A stretch of DNA of 7,168 bases from an uncultured Chloroflexota bacterium. GTDB taxonomy: Bacteria > Chloroflexota > Anaerolineae > Aggregatilineales > Phototrophicaceae. Positions within the stretch are counted from its first letter, which is position 1; every line of letters starts with the position of its first letter. The stretch is taken from contig CALMZT010000413.1 of assembly GCA_937870805.1 (NCBI GenBank), forward strand, positions 1 to 7,168, read 5' to 3'. The notes under the pieces are model-generated. The model was not told the DNA's origin, did not search any database, and saw nothing but the letters and a program-made list of their open reading frames with translations. Shown piece by piece: positions 5,658 through 7,168 of the stretch. The position numbers were made by a program, and so were the translations under genes.

Positions 5658-6769
5658 CGCTGCATTCTCTCCCAACGGCTAACGTATTTCCAGTTGCTGG
5701 TATCGCGTTCGCTGCGCCCAATAACCTGTCCGGCAAGCTGCTTGTTACGATGCGCGAAGAGGGTGGCGACGATGGCAGCCGTCTCGACTTCTTCATCAGT
5801 GGGCGCCTCTTCGTAAGTCGTCATGCTGAACTTTTCTTCCACGAACTTGGTGTCGAAGCGTCCGGCGTGGAAGCTGACACTGTTGAACAGGTTCATGTGG
5901 AAGGGGATGTTGTGCTTAACACCCATAATCATGAACTCGGAGAGTGCGCGGCGCATACGCAAAATTGCTTCAGAACGTGTGTCACCCCAAACGATCAGCT
6001 TGGCGATCATGCTGTCATAGTAGGGGGTGATCTCGAAGCCGCTATAAACACCGCTGTCTACGCGCACGCCGGGACCTGTGGGCACAATCACAGTGCTGAT
6101 TTTGCCGACGGAGGGAATGAAGTTGTTGTAAGGGTCTTCGGCGTTGATGCGGCATTCGATTGCCCAACCGTTGGGGTGCAGCACGCTTTCAGTGGGTCCC
6201 ATGCGCCGTCCGCGCGCGATACGGATTTGCTCTTTCACGATGTCGATGCCCGTCACGAGTTCCGTCACAGGATGCTCGACTTGAATGCGCGTGTTCATCT
6301 CCAGGAAATAAAAATTCTTGTCCTTATCGACCAGACATTCAATCGTGCCTGCATTGATGTAACCAACAGCTTGCGCGGCTTTGATCGCCATTTCGCCCAT
6401 GCGCTGGCGCAGTGCTTCGTCCATGATCGGGCTTGGCGATTCTTCCACCAGCTTTTGATGGCGGCGCTGAATGCTGCACTCGCGCTCCCCTAAGTGAACG
6501 GTGTTACCGTGCATATCCGCGAGGATTTGGAACTCGATGTGCCGCGCGCCTTCTACCATGCGTTCAATATAGACTCGACCATCGCCAAACGCGCTTTCGG
6601 CTTCGCGGCGGGCTGTTGCCAGTGAGCTAGCCAGATCAGCAGGATTGCGTACCATACGCATCCCTTTACCGCCGCCGCCTGCCGCTGCTTTGACCATCAA
6701 CGGGTAGCCTACTTCACGGTTGGCAACGGCAATGAGTTCATCGTCGAGAGGTATGGCACCGACGCTGAC
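5654..6769 (-). CDS. accC: Biotin carboxylase subunit, N-terminus missing at a junction
   Basis: This subunit carboxylates biotin on the carrier protein using ATP and bicarbonate. Counting from Leu at 6700, the ATP-grasp core is intact: VKAAAGGGGKGMR (3-15, with the ATP-binding Lys4), HLGERECSIQRRHQKLVEE (69-87), FLEMNTRIQVEHPVTE (132-147) with catalytic Glu and Arg, ECRINAEDP (182-190) and DSGVYSGFEITPYYDSMIAKL (215-235). The C-terminal tail extends beyond the E. coli length, as in ~500-residue acyl-CoA carboxylase subunits. Upstream, convincing homology (AIPLDDELIAVANREVGYP) continues only to about 6758, and an in-frame TAG stands at 6770-6772. Roughly 135 N-terminal residues, including the expected HPGYGFLSEN motif, are not found in any minus frame to the window end, so the gene is cut by foreign sequence. 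The stop overlaps the carrier gene start by ATGA. Confidence 0.9.
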   Translation of the reverse strand, partial: VSVGAIPLDDELIAVANREVGYPLMVKAAAGGGGKGMRMVRNPADLASSLATARREAESAFGDGRVYIERMVEGARHIEFQILADMHGNTVHLGERECSIQRRHQKLVEESPSPIMDEALRQRMGEMAIKAAQAVGYINAGTIECLVDKDKNFYFLEMNTRIQVEHPVTELVTGIDIVKEQIRIARGRRMGPTESVLHPNGWAIECRINAEDPYNNFIPSVGKISTVIVPTGPGVRVDSGVYSGFEITPYYDSMIAKLIVWGDTRSEAILRMRRALSEFMIMGVKHNIPFHMNLFNSVSFHAGRFDTKFVEEKFSMTTYEEAPTDEEVETAAIVATLFAHRNKQLAGQVIGRSERDTSNWKYVSRWERMQR

Positions 6770-6772
6770 CTA
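6755..6772. other. Probable chimeric junction inside the biotin carboxylase gene
   Basis: Left of this interval the minus strand codes a well-conserved biotin carboxylase. Right of it that homology ends abruptly and the plus strand codes unrelated, actinobacterial-looking proteins. A minus-strand TAG at 6770-6772 closes the carboxylase frame. The plus-strand frame on the right runs backwards into antisense carboxylase sequence to a TGA at 6623-6625 with no ATG/GTG/TTG before 6842, so both genes are cut. The exact breakpoint within about 15 bp is uncertain. No terminal repeat, target duplication or integrase is visible at the join. Confidence 0.7.
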
Positions 6773-7057
6773 ACAGGAGCTGTTCTCCGTTACGAGGTAG
6801 TCGAGTACAGCTCTGACCGTGCCGCCGTACGACTTTGGACTGTGTCGGTCGTTTCCGGATCGAACCGCCCCAACGTTGAAGAGGTATGGGGCACTGTCAC
6901 TGTCCACTTGGTCTGGGTGGATGGTGACTGGCGCGTTGAAGGAAATGAAAGCGCTCCTGGCCCGGCCCCAGTCGACTTGCCCGCAGGAGAGCCGGAACAG
7001 TCTGCGAGCTCCCTAATGGAGGACTTTCATGAATTCAGTGGAGCACCGACTCCTTAG
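6770..7057 (+). CDS. C-terminal fragment of an actinobacterial-type conserved protein
   Basis: About 94 residues of a 5'-truncated protein end in TAG at 7055-7057. The sequence runs TGAVLRYEVVEYSSDRAAV, RLWTVSVVSG, VEEVWGTVTVHLVWVDGDWR and a low-complexity Pro/Glu/Ser tail ending FSGAPTP. The arrangement of a YxxxxYSxDRAxVxLW strand, a W-TVTVxLxWxxGDWR strand and a Gly-Pro-rich tail recalls small uncharacterised proteins encoded next to VirB4/TrbL-like conjugation genes in actinobacteria. That resemblance is from memory and no function is established. A GTG at 6842 could be taken as a start, but it has no ribosome binding site and the similar-looking part begins before it. The next gene starts inside its last 29 bases in another frame, as in a tightly packed operon. 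Confidence 0.6.
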   Translation, partial: LTGAVLRYEVVEYSSDRAAVRLWTVSVVSGSNRPNVEEVWGTVTVHLVWVDGDWRVEGNESAPGPAPVDLPAGEPEQSASSLMEDFHEFSGAPTP

Positions 7058-7168
7058 TAGTGCCTTAGTAAGCGGAGTCGTTCTTCTTCTCTTGGGTGTC
7101 GTTCTCCAAGGGACCGCACTAGCCGCACCCGGCAAGTGTGAGGCACCCCCTTTGGTGGACACGGTCTG
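7029..7168 (+). CDS. N-terminus of a secreted or membrane protein, cut by the window end
   Basis: The ATG at 7029-7031 is preceded by a strong GGAGGA (7018-7023) with a 5-nt gap. The 46 visible residues look like a signal peptide: a short charged start with Glu5, His6 and Arg7, a hydrophobic core at about 12-26 (ALVSGVVLLLLGVVL), and a probable signal peptidase site after TALA (about residue 32), giving a mature start of APGKCEAPP with one cysteine. The cysteine is too far from the core for a lipobox. The 29-bp overlap with the preceding gene suggests an operon. In actinobacterial conjugation clusters a TrbL/VirB6-like membrane protein often follows a small protein like the one upstream, but the visible part is too short to claim that. 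Confidence 0.7.
   Translation, partial: MNSVEHRLLSSALVSGVVLLLLGVVLQGTALAAPGKCEAPPLVDTV

Noticed and set aside
5750..6493. A 247-codon open frame on the + strand
   Set aside because: It is the antisense of the well-conserved biotin carboxylase, has no recognisable domain, and is a shadow of that gene's codon bias.
6842..7057. A complete 71-residue gene starting at GTG 6842
   Set aside because: There is no ribosome binding site before it and the coherent protein sequence begins upstream, so it is the tail of a cut gene.
6773..7168. Missing biotin carboxylase N-terminus in a shifted frame
   Set aside because: No HPGYGFLSEN-like or other N-domain motif is seen in the minus frames of this stretch, so a simple frameshift does not explain the truncation.

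Overview
The first ~6.76 kb look like an ordinary chromosomal stretch of a moderate-GC bacterium. The gene families, the separate 'ESMKM' biotin carrier protein and the palindromic GGGGCGCAG-type intergenic hairpins with heptamer repeats suggest Chloroflexota (Anaerolineae-like). That assignment is a lean from general resemblance, not a demonstrated placement. The last ~0.4 kb do not belong to this context and look actinobacterial.

Layout, left to right. On the + strand are the 3' three-quarters of a type I glutamine synthetase with an intrinsic terminator, a ~250-bp regulatory gap, and a complete CHAD-domain (polyphosphate-binding type) gene. The gap holds a TATAAT box and several phased TTAAC(A/C/G) repeats resembling a Pho box. 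The CHAD gene converges on, and overlaps by 4 bp, a block of - strand genes. In their own direction of transcription these are: biotin carboxylase (5' end missing), biotin carboxyl carrier protein coupled by an ATGA overlap, AraC-family regulator, VOC/glyoxalase-like protein, and a polytopic GT-C glycosyltransferase. Two palindromic repeat copies sit at gene borders, one after the carrier gene and one before the glycosyltransferase. The second is followed by a six-unit heptamer tandem repeat that has become the start of the glycosyltransferase reading frame.

Functionally, the carboxylase and carrier subunits are two parts of an acetyl-/propionyl-CoA carboxylase; no carboxyltransferase is visible. 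The AraC regulator and VOC protein form a plausible regulator-target pair. The glutamine synthetase and CHAD genes are separate transcription units, judging from the terminator and new promoter between them.

Near 6758-6772 the biotin carboxylase frame breaks off, with about 135 N-terminal residues missing. It is replaced by + strand DNA coding the end of a small actinobacterial-looking protein and the start of a secreted or membrane protein with a strong GGAGGA ribosome binding site. I read this as a chimeric junction (assembly or amplification artefact, or less likely a real insertion). It is the most important thing to check. I do not see a convincing new multi-gene system here.
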